Part shown: positions 47,325 through 60,670 of the stretch, in pieces
Numbering within the stretch: position 1 is the first letter of the stretch
Layout of the letters: each line of letters begins with the position of its first letter
Source of the DNA: Cheilinus undulatus
Lineage: Eukaryota > Chordata > Actinopteri > Labriformes > Labridae
Reading direction: 5' to 3'
Assembly: GCF_018320785.1 (NCBI RefSeq)
Contig: NC_054872.1
Location: 41,404,551 to 41,468,550 of the forward strand
DNA length: 64,000 nucleotides
Translations under genes and position numbers: made by a program
The notes under the pieces: generated by a model
Databases searched by the model: none
Told to the model about the DNA's origin: nothing
Seen by the model: only the letters and a program-made list of their open reading frames with translations

Positions 47325-49007
47325 CTATAACAAATGTGATTTATTTTATACATATGCAGTCCAAATATACATATATTAGAATAAATGTTAAAAAGCCCTA
47401 ACCTACACCACCCATTTTAAGACCTGTGAAGTTGACAGAAGTCAGTGTTGATGTGGAAACACAGCAGGATAAACACCATCTGTGTGCATAACCTTTGGAT
47501 TTAATCAAGCACTACCATACGTCTCCTTTTCCTCATCTATTAAACTATTAGATACTAACAACCCCAATCCTGGCTCCTTAAACCAACCCCCGCCCTCTCC
47601 ACAGGAAATAAAGACAAGTGAGAGCGAGGGCAGACCTTAGGGAGATCCCAGAAGGCAGAGTCCTGTTCCAGTTACATACAGCGTAGAGAGAGACAGAAAG
47701 GAGTAGGTGAGCAGGCAGCAGTGGAGGATTTCACTTACAGTAAAACAAGCCATCTCGGGTACATCAGAGACCACAGGAGCAGGGCAGGCTGAGTGCCCTC
47801 ACTACCTCATCCTCTGAAACATTATCCATCCGTCCATCTATCCCAGCTAGCAGGCAGCAGCAGCAAAGGGTGGTCCATGTATTTAAAACAATTCCTTTAC
47901 GTCCCCACTTCACCCAAAGGTAAGGCACAGGGTCTACTAAAGAGTCATCAGCAGAGCCAAAACCTTTATCCCACCAGCATGCCAGGCAGTTAACCCATCA
48001 GCTAGTGATGCAGCTATCTGTTATAAAAGTTGGAGTTTGGAGTTAATGCTGTGCAAAGCCTGCAAGAGCATGACTCATCTGAAAAGAACAAAGTGTGCAG
48101 AGAGCAGGGAAGCCTTCCAAACAAAGATCAAAAGCAATCAAAAAGAAATTACATGTCACTGTTAGAGAGGGATGTTATTGCTCTGAGTGGTCTGGTGGAA
48201 CGCAACATGAACCAACCAACACTGACCAAATTCCACCATGCACATTTAGGAAAAATGACTTTAAGCCCTTTTGCCCCTCTATCAGGGAAGAGTTGCTGTC
48301 CTTATAAGCTTCTTCAGACACCGTGGTAGACGAAAACATTGAAAAGCAAGAAAAGGCTCCCTTTAGAGAGAAGCAATCAGTGTGGAAAATCTAAACCAAC
48401 TACAGTTTAACTGCAACACCTTTTGCAAAACAACACCTGGATCTAGTGTTCAATAAATATTGTTAGGGACATTATTTTCTTAATATCATACATTAGTGGA
48501 AAATGGGAATGACAGTGGGGATGGAGGGGTTGCAGTTCAGTCTTTTAGATGTGGATTTTTTATTGCCCAATATCCTGGTAGTAAAAAACTGAAAGAAAGC
48601 ATTTACTGGCTTATAAAGTGCAGCTTTGAAAGGGAGGCAGTTTGCAAAGACAGAAATCGTGATGACATACAAAAGGGACCTAATATTGGGTTAAATTTGT
48701 CATTAGATTGTGAATCAGTTCAGCACTTCTTTCAAAGCTGAATGCCAAGGGTACAGGCATCTAACCTCACCACAACCCTCCTTGCCTGTCCTTACTATCT
48801 CTCCTTCCCTGGTCCCATCTTTTAAACTGAATCAACTTTTCTTAACTAGACAACAGACAAAGCATTCTCAGTTCAAGTATCCTTGTGTAAAATGATTCTC
48901 TCTACCTGTCTGCCCATTTCCCCTGTCCATCTGCCTGTCTCTGTTTGTCTAGCTGGCTGTTTCTCCAATATAGCCTGGAGGTGAAGGAGGAGGTCAGTGG
49001 TAAGGCC
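47325..49007 (-). other. rab11al: 3'UTR of the Rab11-type gene
   Basis: Downstream of the TGA at 49008–49010 on the minus strand, the first well-placed AATAAA is at 47345–47340. This gives a 3'UTR of about 1.67 kb. The sequence is free of recognised repeats. The end lies about 270 bp from the inferred mex3a end, so the two genes are tail-to-tail. Confidence 0.5.
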
Positions 49008-49147
49008 TCAGTTGTTCTGGCAGCAGACACCCTTACTGGCTGAGTTTTGGGTTGGCTCAACTGTGATCGGCACTACGTTGGAGGCTGGTGAGAAGTCTGA
49101 GTCGTTTCTCCCTGACATCTGCCTCTGTGACACGATGTTGTAGATGG
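49008..49147 (-). CDS. rab11al: Rab11-type small GTPase, exon 5 (C-terminal hypervariable region)
   Basis: Encodes residues 171 (split) to 216: IYNIVSQRQMSGRNDSDFSP, then ASNVVPITVEPTQNSASKGV and CCQNN. The dicysteine Cys212-Cys213 is the geranylgeranylation site that anchors the Rab to recycling-endosome membranes. Human RAB11A/B end CCQNI/CCQNL; here the last residue is Asn. The NNVV/SNVV-PI block is typical of Rab11 and differs from Rab25. The acceptor is CATCACAG before 49147; the stop TGA is at 49008–49010. Confidence 0.93.
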
Positions 49148-50773
49148 CTGTGATGGAGAGAAGGGTGAAAGGGAATGAGTTATGTGTAGATGCCTTTAAA
49201 TCTAGCCAACAGAGGGACATATTGTGATAAGGACAAACAGCATGGCAACATTGAACAACAACTGTTCTATCCAGACTCCTGGCAGCAGTGAAGGATTCTT
49301 TCCATCCTAAACTGGCATCGGTATGTCATGTGGTGGTACCAAGTCTCATTTTAGGCATTCCCCCAATGTAATGAGATGAAATATATTTTAGATTTAAATC
49401 AGAACACCTTACTTATTTACCCAGTATGTTCATGATTAAAAGCCAAAAACACAGAGACACAAACTTTAGCTCACAAACTTGTTTTGTTTCTCTTTATCCT
49501 ACATATTTCTTTTTTAATCTGTTTATTCCATTAAGTTGGTGAGTTCATAAACTTGAGGAAGGAGAGAGGAGGACTAGTGCAAACACTCTACTGGTTTACT
49601 GTTGCATACTGCTGCTTTAACTCTAAACTACAGCCAGATGTGGAAGAAAACAGCCCTGAAATAAAACTGCCTATTAAGCAAGAAGGTTTAAAGCAAAACA
49701 AGACTCCTGGCTGACTGTGACGTGACACGTCAGGTGGTAAAACCATGACTCATTTCTAAGAACTCTACACAGCACAGCTGCTGAGCCCATATAGACAATG
49801 ATCCATCAGGATGACCCTCTCTGACCCACGATCTGTCTGCTGCCGATATCTACACACGTGGCATCTTCCCTGCTTCACTGAGTCTATAGCTGGATGGCTA
49901 ATGTGCTGTGAACTTCCTCTATTCTCCTCCCTTAATGAGCTAATTAGCATCATTAGCTCAATGGGGCTTGTTGGTTTGAAGTTTTTATGAATTAGAAATT
50001 ACAGACAAAGCTGTGGTTTGGGCAGGATGGCTCAAACAGCTCAAGCAGAGGCGCCTGAGTATTGAACATGAAGCACAAGTAGAAAACAAACACGGGTGGC
50101 ACACACTCACACACTGATAGCCCCTGGAGCAATTGAAGTGGAAGCACCACTCACTGTTGAACTGTCCCTTTAAGCACTCCAGGGGTTGACTCAGTCACAA
50201 TGATTGCTACCAAATCTCCAACATCAGATCTCCTTGTTAGCTTAGCTGTACGCTCCCCAGGGACATCACTCATGGACATTTACAAAGGAAATAATATCTG
50301 TGAACCACCATCAGAATTTCTTTCCTGAACAGATATATTTGGTTCAGTAGGTCAAATCATACTTGTTAAATAAATGAAGACCAATTCTGACTGATATTTG
50401 CAGTGACTCTCACTAAAAATTGACCAACTGGCTGTGTTGTTTTTCAGTGTGCCCATTACCTATATTTTTGACCTTTAAAAAACATTCAAGTGGTCTTACC
50501 TAAGACTGCATGTAAGTGATGGACAAGGAGAACCAATAGGGTGGATTTTGCTGCCATCTAGTGGCAGCTAAAGAGTGCTGTTATGTAAACCAAAGTCTTG
50601 ATGAAAATATAAGGCTTTCAGACAAATCAATATATAGTATGAATCAAGAAATACCATAAACCAGCTTCAGAGGTTTAGGAATGCTGCACTCCAGCATCAA
50701 AAGCACTTCTATGAATGAATCAATATAAACAGTAAAAGTGAGGGCAAAAGACAAACTCAAATGTGAAACTCAC
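49148..50773 (-). other. rab11al: Rab11-type gene intron 4
   Basis: Intron of 1,626 bp, bounded by GTGAG (minus strand, before 50774) and CACAG. It contains a 9-bp palindrome with homeodomain TAAT cores (TGAGCTAAT / ATTAGCTCA, 49936–49960) and a strong CTCF-like palindrome at 50550–50567. No other gene seen. Confidence 0.8.
50550..50567. promoter_or_regulatory. CTCF-like palindromic motif in intron 4
   Basis: GCTGCCATCTAGTGGCAG; the minus strand reads CTGCCACTAGATGGCAGC, matching the CTCF core CCASYAGRKGGCRS at every position. The two arms GCTGCCA/TGGCAGC are inverted, so the site can be read on both strands. Confidence 0.5.
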
Positions 50774-50854
50774 CTGTAAGAATAGTTTGGAAAGCCAGCT
50801 CCACATTACAAGAGTCTAACGCTGACGTCTCCAGGAAAGACAAGCCATGCTTTT
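50774..50854 (-). CDS. rab11al: Rab11-type small GTPase, exon 4
   Basis: This 81-base exon encodes residues 144 (split)–171: [20 protein letters not shown] then FQTILT. ETSAL (152–156) is the G5 guanine-binding motif. Acceptor TTCACAG before 50854; donor ACAG|GTGAG after 50774. It is too short to show up as a long frame but joins exactly, by frame and homology, between exons 3 and 5. Its length and phase are identical to the rab25-like exon at 62397–62477. Confidence 0.92.
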
Positions 50855-51083
50855 CTGTGAACAACATGCACATAATGACACAATCAGTTAAACGGCTGCA
50901 TTACTTTTACTTTTATAACAACATTATGGGATTGATATTAAGAGTTAACATTGTACAATCTCATAAAATGCAACAATACTAACACACATCTAAGATTATA
51001 CTTGGTTTAAAATAAAATCTGATGTAATATAAAATATTCTGGTGGTTCATGGTCATTCAATTTAAAGAAATGATATTCCTGGG

Positions 51084-51245
51084 GCACAGAAGGCCATGTG
51101 GTTAGGTTGCACCCAATATACCCAGGCAGCCAAGATTCAAGTCAAGCCTGTGGCTCCTTTCCAGCATATCTCTCCCCCAATCTCTGATCCCTGTTTCTGA
51201 CTCTATACACTGTCCTCCTCTGTCAATAAAGGCATAAAAAGCCCT
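51084..51245 (+). repeat. tRNA-derived SINE (D), nearly complete
   Basis: Head GGCCATGTGGTTAGGTTGCA, B-box relic AAGATTCAAGTC, body GGCTCCTTTCCAGCATATCT, and tail CAATAAAGGCATAAAAAGCC. It is inserted antisense to the host gene. The best copy of the family that also occurs at 19.8, 28.1 and 56.4 kb. Confidence 0.7.
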
Positions 51246-51259
51246 CAAATATATTGTAT

Positions 51260-51282
51260 AATATATATATATATATATATTT
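51260..51282. repeat. AT dinucleotide repeat
   Basis: (AT)n run just after the SINE tail, probably grown from it. Confidence 0.85.
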
Positions 51283-54200
51283 ATTCCTGTATTGTGTGTA
51301 TTGGTAAAGAAATGATGAATCCATTTGAGGTATTTAACTGATCAGGTCCTGTTCGCAACCAAATGAAATACAACTTTACTTAGAAGAAATAACTAAATAT
51401 ATCAGGTTTGACTGTAAATATATTTGGGATAACAGGCACAAATCTCAACAAAATACCAGGATTGACATCTTCCAATTGGTTAATTGGCTGGTCGAAGAGC
51501 TCTGATCCGGCCAAGATCTCCAGAAACAACACGTTTTCAACTCGACACAAAGATGCAGGATGTTTGTATTGAAGTGGTGCTGCGAGTGGCTCTGCTCTGC
51601 CATCATGGCCTACTCCAGCAGCCTGTTTAATTCCACGGTCTCCTGATCATAACGCCCCAACCTGAGGACTTTTTTTTTTACTTCACCTCAGTAAATAGAT
51701 GCTGTCTGAATGTAAATGACAGTGTGGGCAGGAACAAGTGATCCTTTTAATAGTTTTTCATTATAAATGAATACAAAAACAATTATCTGAGGGCATTTTG
51801 TTGGCTATATTCTCTAAATAGTTACTCTGCTGTGATCATGGAAATCATGAGTATAGGCAGGTGCACACTGATCATCTCTGGATCAATTGTTATTTCAGTA
51901 CAACATAATGAGTCAATTAATAAATAATGCTTAAAGAGCTTGTTTTGTTCGTTCAGAAAACCAGAAGGGTGCAATAATGAGCCTATCTAAGATTAAGCTG
52001 ATGTTGAGATAAAATAATGCACCTTTTTTGTCTGATTAGTCGTCGTGTAGATGTAATTTCTGTTGACCAAGTTTTTCTTTGGTTGACTACATGCAAAATA
52101 CACATCACTGCTTAAGTGATCTGTTGAAATTTAATACGTAACTTTGAAATACATCTTTGAGTCAGCGATACATAAAAAACAAGAAAAATTCTGGTCACTA
52201 AAATGTGAGTTTTTGCTGCTTTTCCTTGACTAGTTTACTGAATATCATGTGGTTTTAACATTATCTAATTAAACCAAAGATCTGCCGAAGACACCTGGAG
52301 CAGCAACAAAGAGTAACTGACATTTTTATGTGGTTTTTGACACTGTATATACAAGGAAATATACTGAGGGAAGGATCTGATGATGTCTTATTCAAAAGAA
52401 GGAAAAATGATGAGAATAAGCAAAGAATACGGTAATCCTGAATTCATCAGTAATATAATATATAATAAACTACTTCTGGAAGCCTTATCTTAAGATTTCT
52501 TCTTTTTCTTTGTTCCCTCACAATTCCTATCACATGCTCTGGGAAGACCATGAAGTACATAAGAACTTTGAACTTTAATAAAATATAATATCAATTAAGA
52601 CCTCCTGGGCACCCAAAACTGGTTAAATTCGTTATTTGTGCTCCAAAAAAACATTCTCTTTTCCCTGCTCTCTATCCATCCACAACAGACACTAAAATTA
52701 ACATGAAACTCAAAATTAGAAGCTTAATGAACTTCCAAAACTAATTTGACGACTAATTACTGAGCCATTAGTGAGGTAGTGGCTGTGATGCTGTGTAACA
52801 TTCAGAAAATAGGATCTTATTTCTCTATATCACAGTTTGTTTGCCACTAGTAGTGCTCCACCATTCTTTTTAATCATAATTCTGATCCCCCACCACTGTG
52901 CTCTTTTCCTGCTCACTGCAGCTTTGGGTTGAAAATAAGACTGTATGTTTGTTTTGTCTATCATAATTTTGATACTTTTCAGTACTATGATAATAAAAGT
53001 TGAGGATATTGTATCATGCTAAGTATATGGTATAGATTAAATTTAATAAAATATTAACTGCATGTATGAGGAAATAACTATCACACAGATGTGTAAATAC
53101 AACATCAGATTGGTCTACCATTTCTGGGTTATTGTTTGAGAGAAACACTTTACTCATGAAATTACAAAACTTTGCATAGACATGCCACTCACATGGTCTT
53201 TATGTAAATTAGGCAACTTGAGTATGGTCAACCCCACCCCAAAGCATGAGCTGGTAAAAGTGTTATTTATCCTGCAAAGAAGATTACGTGCTTTAGACTA
53301 ATATGGATCAAGGAGACTCATGTATCTGACTTTCACACTTGCAGTCCAATCAAGAGTCATTTACTAGTCGAAGCAGGTACAACACTGATTCAGGCACAAG
53401 CCAATAAACTCAAGGTCAGGAATAAACACACGGGGCAACCACTCTGAAATAATAGGAATGTCAAAAGGTTGACAATTACACTTTATTTTTCGTGAGGTTC
53501 TGCAGGCTGCTAGTAAAAATCTAACCTGCTCTGAAACAAAGCCTTGAAATTCTCAGAGGGTCGATATAAATGGAAGTTTAATTTATTTAAATGGAGTCCT
53601 TTTGAACTTGTGCTGTGCTTTCTTACATGTAGCCAAGGACACATGCAGCTGTTGGACACATAAAAAAGAAAAAATGCCTAAAAGTATCACAGTGCAAACA
53701 CTTCTAACAAGGGTGTTGCCAGAAGGAATGGGAGAACAAGGCTTTAAAAAGGAACAGCACATAATAAACTGAAAGAAAGTTGATGACACCAGCAAGAATT
53801 TGACTCACGTGATAAGATATAAAGTACCTGAAGATCTAATTAATACAATTTGGGGTAGGCGATTGGCCTATTATCCCAGCTTTAAGAGCAGTTTGTTCTC
53901 TCAATCCAATTTTACAGTAACTGCAGCCAGCTAAAGAAATAAACTTCTCAATATGAATACTGTAATATCCATAAGAAAATTAAGGGAGATATTTGAGTTC
54001 ACCTTTTCTTGGAAATGTGCAGATAGTACTTGCATGTTTTAGGGTGTGTCACATTCATATGTGGGAACGTCATTTTTATTTCCTTTGCACTTTTGTTTTG
54101 GAGGGTTATTTGAAAACAAGCCAATGCAGAGACTAGAAACCAAAGAATCAAGGAAGGGTGTAGTTCTTTTGGGCCACCATCTATGTTAAATAACCCCACA

Positions 54201-54335
54201 GGTGACCAGATTATCAACAGATAGTTCAATTAAATAAAGTTAAAAATTCTCCCAAATTCCTCTTTAACTTTGCAATATTCTAATCAATTTGAGTATTTGA
54301 CCATCACAGGCTAACACTGACTTCTTGTGCTTCTA

Positions 54336-55426
<1,091 letters not shown>

Positions 55427-56223
55427 TTAATAAGAGAAGAATCATCATCAGCACAGTCATACAGTACAGTGTGGAGCCTACCTGCAGAGTTCTTTGTTTT
55501 TTAAATTCTTTTAACTAATCGGTACAGGGCAAAAAACTGCCCTTCTTCACTGCAGCGGCAAATCCATGGTATGTATAACACTTATTCATCCGTGAAGGAG
55601 TTATATTAAACAAGATGAGCTGATTTTTAAATCAAATTTGTTTCTCATTTTATTTGACAGCCTGCTTCACAGATGAAGCACACATTTGGCTCCCAGCCGA
55701 GTAAGAGCAGAAATTCAGGGGACTCCCACTGTGTATACAAAATATTAGAACCACCTGCTCTTTTCAGGAAATACAGGCAAACTGAGAACATTAATCAAGT
55801 TTAAAAGTAATGATTCGTTACAGATTGCTATGTCAAATGTACTCTGAATAAAAACAAATCTAGATTAAAAATAATAAATGGATATTTTCTCTCCTTGAAA
55901 AATGGAGACAAAGATATCTCATCCTGTATGCTTAAAACTCTTTGTTAAAGGATGTTGTGCTTTTGAAAAAGGCTGCACGAAGTCTAAAAAAAAATCAAGC
56001 AAAATTTCTTTCTAATACCCGCCTTCTTAAGTTCTGTGAACATTTGCATATAATTGATTCTGGTGTTGAGGGACACTTTTAGATTGAAGTTTTGTACTTT
56101 TCCCTTACAGATGACAAATCATTTTGAGTAGGCATTGATTGTACATGGGGAAACAATTCATTCAGAGACAAAAGCACAGAAATGCAAAGGCCCAAACCAA
56201 GTCCTGGAACAGATCTGCTGATG

Positions 56224-56750
56224 TAGTTCCCAAACATTTTCTGCCAGCCCCCCCTCCCCGGTATATAAAATCTCATAAAGGTTGGCTGTTGCTAAAGGAA
56301 GGTGTGTGGCTCTCCTTATTACCCATATTTTTTAGATATGTTGTTAGGCCTTTTATGCCTTTATTTTATTTATTTATTTATTTATTGAAAGGAGTACAGT
56401 TGATAGAGTCAGAAATAGGAATGACAGAGTGAGGGTGAGACACTCTGGGCCACTTGTGTACATGGGGTGCAACCTAACTGCAAGGCCCTCAGCGCCCCCC
56501 ATATTTTTATTCTTATGGAGGAAACAAAAGGCAAGATTTGACTTGTCATATTTTCTTGTCTATGTTACGGTCATCATGACGTCAGGTGTGGACTCAATGG
56601 TAGCCCTAAAGTTTTCTTGGAAGTCCTTTCACAAAAATGTACATGCTTTTGCAGTGCAAAACAGCCAATTGTTCTGTGGCCTTGTCAAGCCTCCCCTATC
56701 ACAGCTTCAGGCATCTCATAGGCCACAGGCTCCCCTTTAGGAACCACTAT
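56224..56750. mobile_element. hAT-type miniature element carrying a SINE
   Basis: The left end TAGTTCCCAAACATTTTCTG and the right end TTAGGAACCACTA are decayed inverted repeats of the fish hAT family that begins TAGTGGTTCCCAAAC. A SINE is inserted at about 56355–56495. Confidence 0.5.
56355..56495 (-). repeat. tRNA-derived SINE (E), antisense, with ATTT tail
   Basis: The minus strand reads TTGCAGTTAGGTTGCACCCC, then CACTCTGTCATTCCTATTTC and CTGACTCTATCAACTGTACT, ending in a (TAAA)n tail (56361–56387). Same family as 51084–51245. Confidence 0.6.
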
Positions 56751-57199
56751 GAAGACTAGCTACCTTTATATTAATTACTATAAAAATATATCATATGAGA
56801 GCAATAATATAACCTTGAGGTAAATTTTTATTTTCAACTCCTTCCCTATTTTTGTGTCACAAATTTCTTCTTAATTGTAAACAACAACGAGCACATAAAA
56901 GAAGTAGCATTGGACAGTTATACACATACTGCCTGCTACATCTGAAGGTCTCAGAAAATAAGTCTTTGTCAACAGCAGCATTGGGTTTTGAGAAAGTCTT
57001 TGAAACCTGGCTAAAAACACTTTTGTTGTTAGAGCCACCATTCAAAACTTCCAAAACAGAACCTAAATATTTATAATCCAACATCCCAAATGATAACCTA
57101 ACATAGAAAAAGGACTTCTTTTGGTTCTTACGTTAACATTTGAAAAATTTGCACTGACAAGGGCCAGAGGGGTATATTACTACATTTAATGCCCCAGGA

Positions 57200-58043
57200 C
57201 AGGGGTGTCAAACTCAAGGCCCAGGGCCCAAATCCGGCCTGTGGTACAGTTACATCCGGCCTGCAAGATCATATCATATTTCTATTATAACTGGCCCACC
57301 AGTATGAGGTCTGCAGATTTCCTCCAGAATAAAAATGTAAACCTAACCTTGATGATTTAAAATATCCTCAAGTCATGAAAACCTGAAACAGAGTAAAAAT
57401 ATTATTATAAAAAGTCAAGAAAGTAGGGAAAAATGATTTATTTGTGTGTTCATGTCATATTTGTAATTTTGGATCTCAAAATTATAACTGAAACTTAGTA
57501 TTTTGACTTTTTATTTTATACTTTGACCCTTTCAGCTCATAATTTTGATATTTTATATCATATTGTGACCTTTTAGATACACATTTTTAAATTTTGAGTC
57601 ATTAACCTTTAGACTCATTATTTTTAGTTTTAAGTCATATTTTGACCTTTCAACTCTTAACTTCAGCTTTTCAGTCCCATAATTTGACCATTTAGACTTA
57701 CAATTTGAAATTTCAACTTATAGTTTGACCTTTTAAATTCATGATTTTGACTTTCTCATATATTTGCATTTCTTAAAACATCATTTTGCTATTTTAGTTT
57801 TGTGTTTTTTAACCCTTGAACTAATAAGGCTGACTTTTTATCACAAATTTTGAGCCTTTAAACTTATCATTTTGACTTTTTATTTCAAAGTGATTTATAA
57901 TCAATACTAAGTGTTTTAAAATTTGTTTATTTCTGGCGAAAAAGAGGTTGACAGTTTAAGGTCCAATTTTAACCCTCTCAGGCTCTCAAGTTAGACTTAA
58001 ATCCAGAATCTGACCCCTGGTGTGATTGAGTTTCACACCCCTG
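57200..58043. mobile_element. hAT-type miniature element (844 bp) with perfect 8-bp target duplication
   Basis: The terminal repeats CAGGGGTGTCAAACTCAA (left) and TTGAGTTTCACACCCCTG (right) are inverted over 18 bp with one mismatch. The flanking octamers CCCCAGGA (57192–57199 and 58044–58051) are identical. The interior (57460–57900) is a degenerate array of CTCATAATTTTGACTTTTTA-like units with no transposase. Confidence 0.92.
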
Positions 58044-59326
58044 CCCCAGGATGTCAGTGCCAGTGTGGTATAAACAATGAAAAAGAGGCTTTTAAGCTGT
58101 TTCTCCTTTACTGGATCTTGTCCAAAACTGAAATTTAACAGCCAGTATTAGAGTGAGTGTTACTTCCACAATTATCAGGTGAGTCAGTCCGACAAAAGGA
58201 ACCAACCCCAGCTACTCACCACCCTGCGATTAGGAAATAGGAACTTGTAAAGGAATGTTGAAATTGCATTAACGAATGGACCACTGTGTCTACACTCACA
58301 CACAAGCAATGCAATTCATTCTTGGAGGAAACTGTGTTAATGTTTGTCAGTGTTTCTATGGTGTAACAGACACAGGTAGAAACCGGTTCCCCTAAATCAC
58401 AACTTCTCTCTGTAGAATATGAATTAATACCAAAAAAGGAAAACCTATTGGGTGTACATATCCCAAAAGTAAAAGTATGACTCCACAATGCATCTAAAAC
58501 AGCATCAATGTCATTCTCCACTTTGTCTGACACAAAAGATCTTGGGCGGAGGACAAAAATCATTATGCAACCGTTTTCAGGTGCTCTGCCATCAGACAGG
58601 TATTATCATGGCTTCATTACACACCCATTCACTAGGCCTTTTGTTCAGTTTGCATTCTTCAGCTAAAAAGATATGACACCTTTCTATTACATTGGAAAAA
58701 CCTGCACCCAGCGAGGGACGAAAAGAAAAAACAGCCAGTCTGATAGTCTCTGTAAATGGAATAAAAGATCTGCAAAGGACATCCAATTTCAGTATTTCTA
58801 TTCACGTTATAAATTAAAGCAGTTATAGTGCAGGGTACGAATAGCACTTTAATATAAGAGGAAAACTACTATTTATTAAATATTACAATTGAAAATTTTG
58901 CATAAAGAGCAAAGTATGTTTTTTTTTTTCTAAAAAATGCCCAGCAATTATATTTATTCACATCTTTAAAATGACAATGATGGGTAAAAAGACAGCTTGA
59001 GCAGGAAAGCAGGTTGACTCCCTGCATTGCTGTATCCTTCAGTAGGGAAAGGTTTATATGACTCACTAAAAGCTCACCCAACTTGACTCATGCTATTCCA
59101 GCAGCCAGGGACAAAGGGAGGCTGTAGGGAACAAAGAAAAACTACAACTGCACCCTGGCTCTTTCCTGGTTTGAGAAAGACTGAATGGCAGCCATTGCCT
59201 TATCAGTGTCCTTGCACTGCTGCAAATGATTCAGAAAGACTGCAATAATCATTTTATCAGAAAGGGAGTGAGAAAATCTTGCCGTCCCTGTGCTCAGTGA
59301 CAGAGCTTCTCTGTGACAGCACACAA

Positions 59327-59346
59327 ACACACACACACACACACAC
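59327..59346. repeat. CA microsatellite
   Basis: (CA)n, about ten units, in intron 1 of the Rab11-type gene. Confidence 0.9.
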
Positions 59347-60206
59347 TTCATGCAGGTATTTCCAGTTTGACAACACATGCCTGTTTAGTGTTCTATATTT
59401 GAACAGACCATAGGCACTTTATTTCCCCTTGTTTATGACTAGGTAAAAGTATGAAAAGCTGTTTTAAAGAGATAGCCATATGGGAACAAGCATCTTTGCC
59501 CCTTTGCAAGATAGTATTATGAATATTTGTATTAATTTTTTTTTTTTACCAGATGACAAAAGTTGGGAATACAATACAAATCTATGATCATCAGAGATGC
59601 TCTGACATAAAAAAAAAGCCATTCACTTTCATGATCTAATTTCAAGGCTTCAGGTGATGAATGCAAAGATTAATTGTTAGCTTTAATGATGGTTCCTCCA
59701 AGTGAAAAGACCTGTAATTGCATTCAAACTACAAACAGGTGTTTTCCAGTAAACCATAATGTCCTAAGGTAAAAATCTAAGAGCCAAACCCTTTCATTTT
59801 TTTCAGATATTTAGATAGAGAACTGTTTTGATTCTTCATCCTCCCACAGTTTATGACCCCAGCACGGCATCATGAGATGATTGCATCATAGGCCTGCATG
59901 ATGATGACTCCACCGCAGATGCTACCTGGCGATACATGAAGGTCCTTACCAGTAATATTGCAACCCCGAAAGCAGGCACGTCTATCAAAGCATGTCATAA
60001 CTTCTGTCTCAACTTGAAACAGACAAAGTTAGCTCCTGCTTACAGCAGGTGTCTTTGTCTCCGAGTCTGATAAACGTCGTCTTATAGACCTTGTTGTCAG
60101 GCATGCGGGGGTCAACATCTCGGCATCAAATGACACTTGCTCACAGGTGTAACAAGGCTTGGTGTCGACCTGTAGCCAGCTAGCTTGAAGGTAAAAAGCG
60201 ACTCAC

Positions 60207-60246
60207 CTTTAAAAAGATAGTCATATTCATCTTCTCTGTTCGTCAT
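60207..60246 (-). CDS. rab11al: Rab11-type small GTPase, exon 1 (start)
   Basis: A 40-base exon encodes MTNREDEYDYLFK plus one base. DEYDYLFK is shared with RAB11A/B (MGTRDDEYDYLFK), and the donor AAAG|GTGAGT after 60207 joins in phase to GTG (Val14) of exon 2. The complete coding sequence is 40+196+194+81+140 = 651 bases, 216 residues plus stop, which is the length of human RAB11A. The gene is a full, apparently functional Rab11-class GTPase. I use rab11al because the protein is Rab11A-like but sits at the RAB25 locus. The exact name (rab11al, rab11a or another paralogue) needs a tree. Confidence 0.9.
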
Positions 60247-60249
60247 AGC

Positions 60250-60670
60250 TGCTGTTCTTCGATGTCTCTACGTATTTACTCGAAGTCGAACAAACTTCTG
60301 GTACTTGGAGACCGTCAGACAACCGTTAATAACAGCAGCCTCACGCAAACAACGGTTGATTTACACTCAAATGGCAACAACGCCGAATAACTGTCAAAGT
60401 AATACAATTTTACACTGATGTTATCAAGCATAAAAAATCCTACAGCAGCTACAAGCTTAAAAAAAGTTTCGCCTCGTCTTCCTCACCCTCTGTCACTTGC
60501 CATTACCGAGGCTGCGACGTAACGTCAGTGTCATTGTCCCGCCCCCTGTTCACTCCTAATGGTCAATGGCTGATCGACACCTGTCACGAGCGTTGACGTG
60601 ATTGGCTCACTGAGCTGTCGTTCATGGTTTAACCGCTGGCCGTTGACGTGTATGACGTCTGCAGTTCCAA
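60250..60670 (-). promoter_or_regulatory. rab11al: Promoter of the Rab11-type gene, cluster of CRE-like sites
   Basis: A CpG-richer stretch upstream of the ATG. CRE/ATF-type TGACGT cores occur in GACGTAACGTCA (60516–60527, two facing half-sites) and in TGACGTG (60594–60600), where ATTGG, a CCAAT box on the minus strand, follows at 60601–60605. More lie in 60644–60650 and 60653–60660. A GC box CCCGCCCCC lies at about 60538–60546. No TATA box on the minus strand was seen. The transcription start is probably within 60300–60500. Confidence 0.6.
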
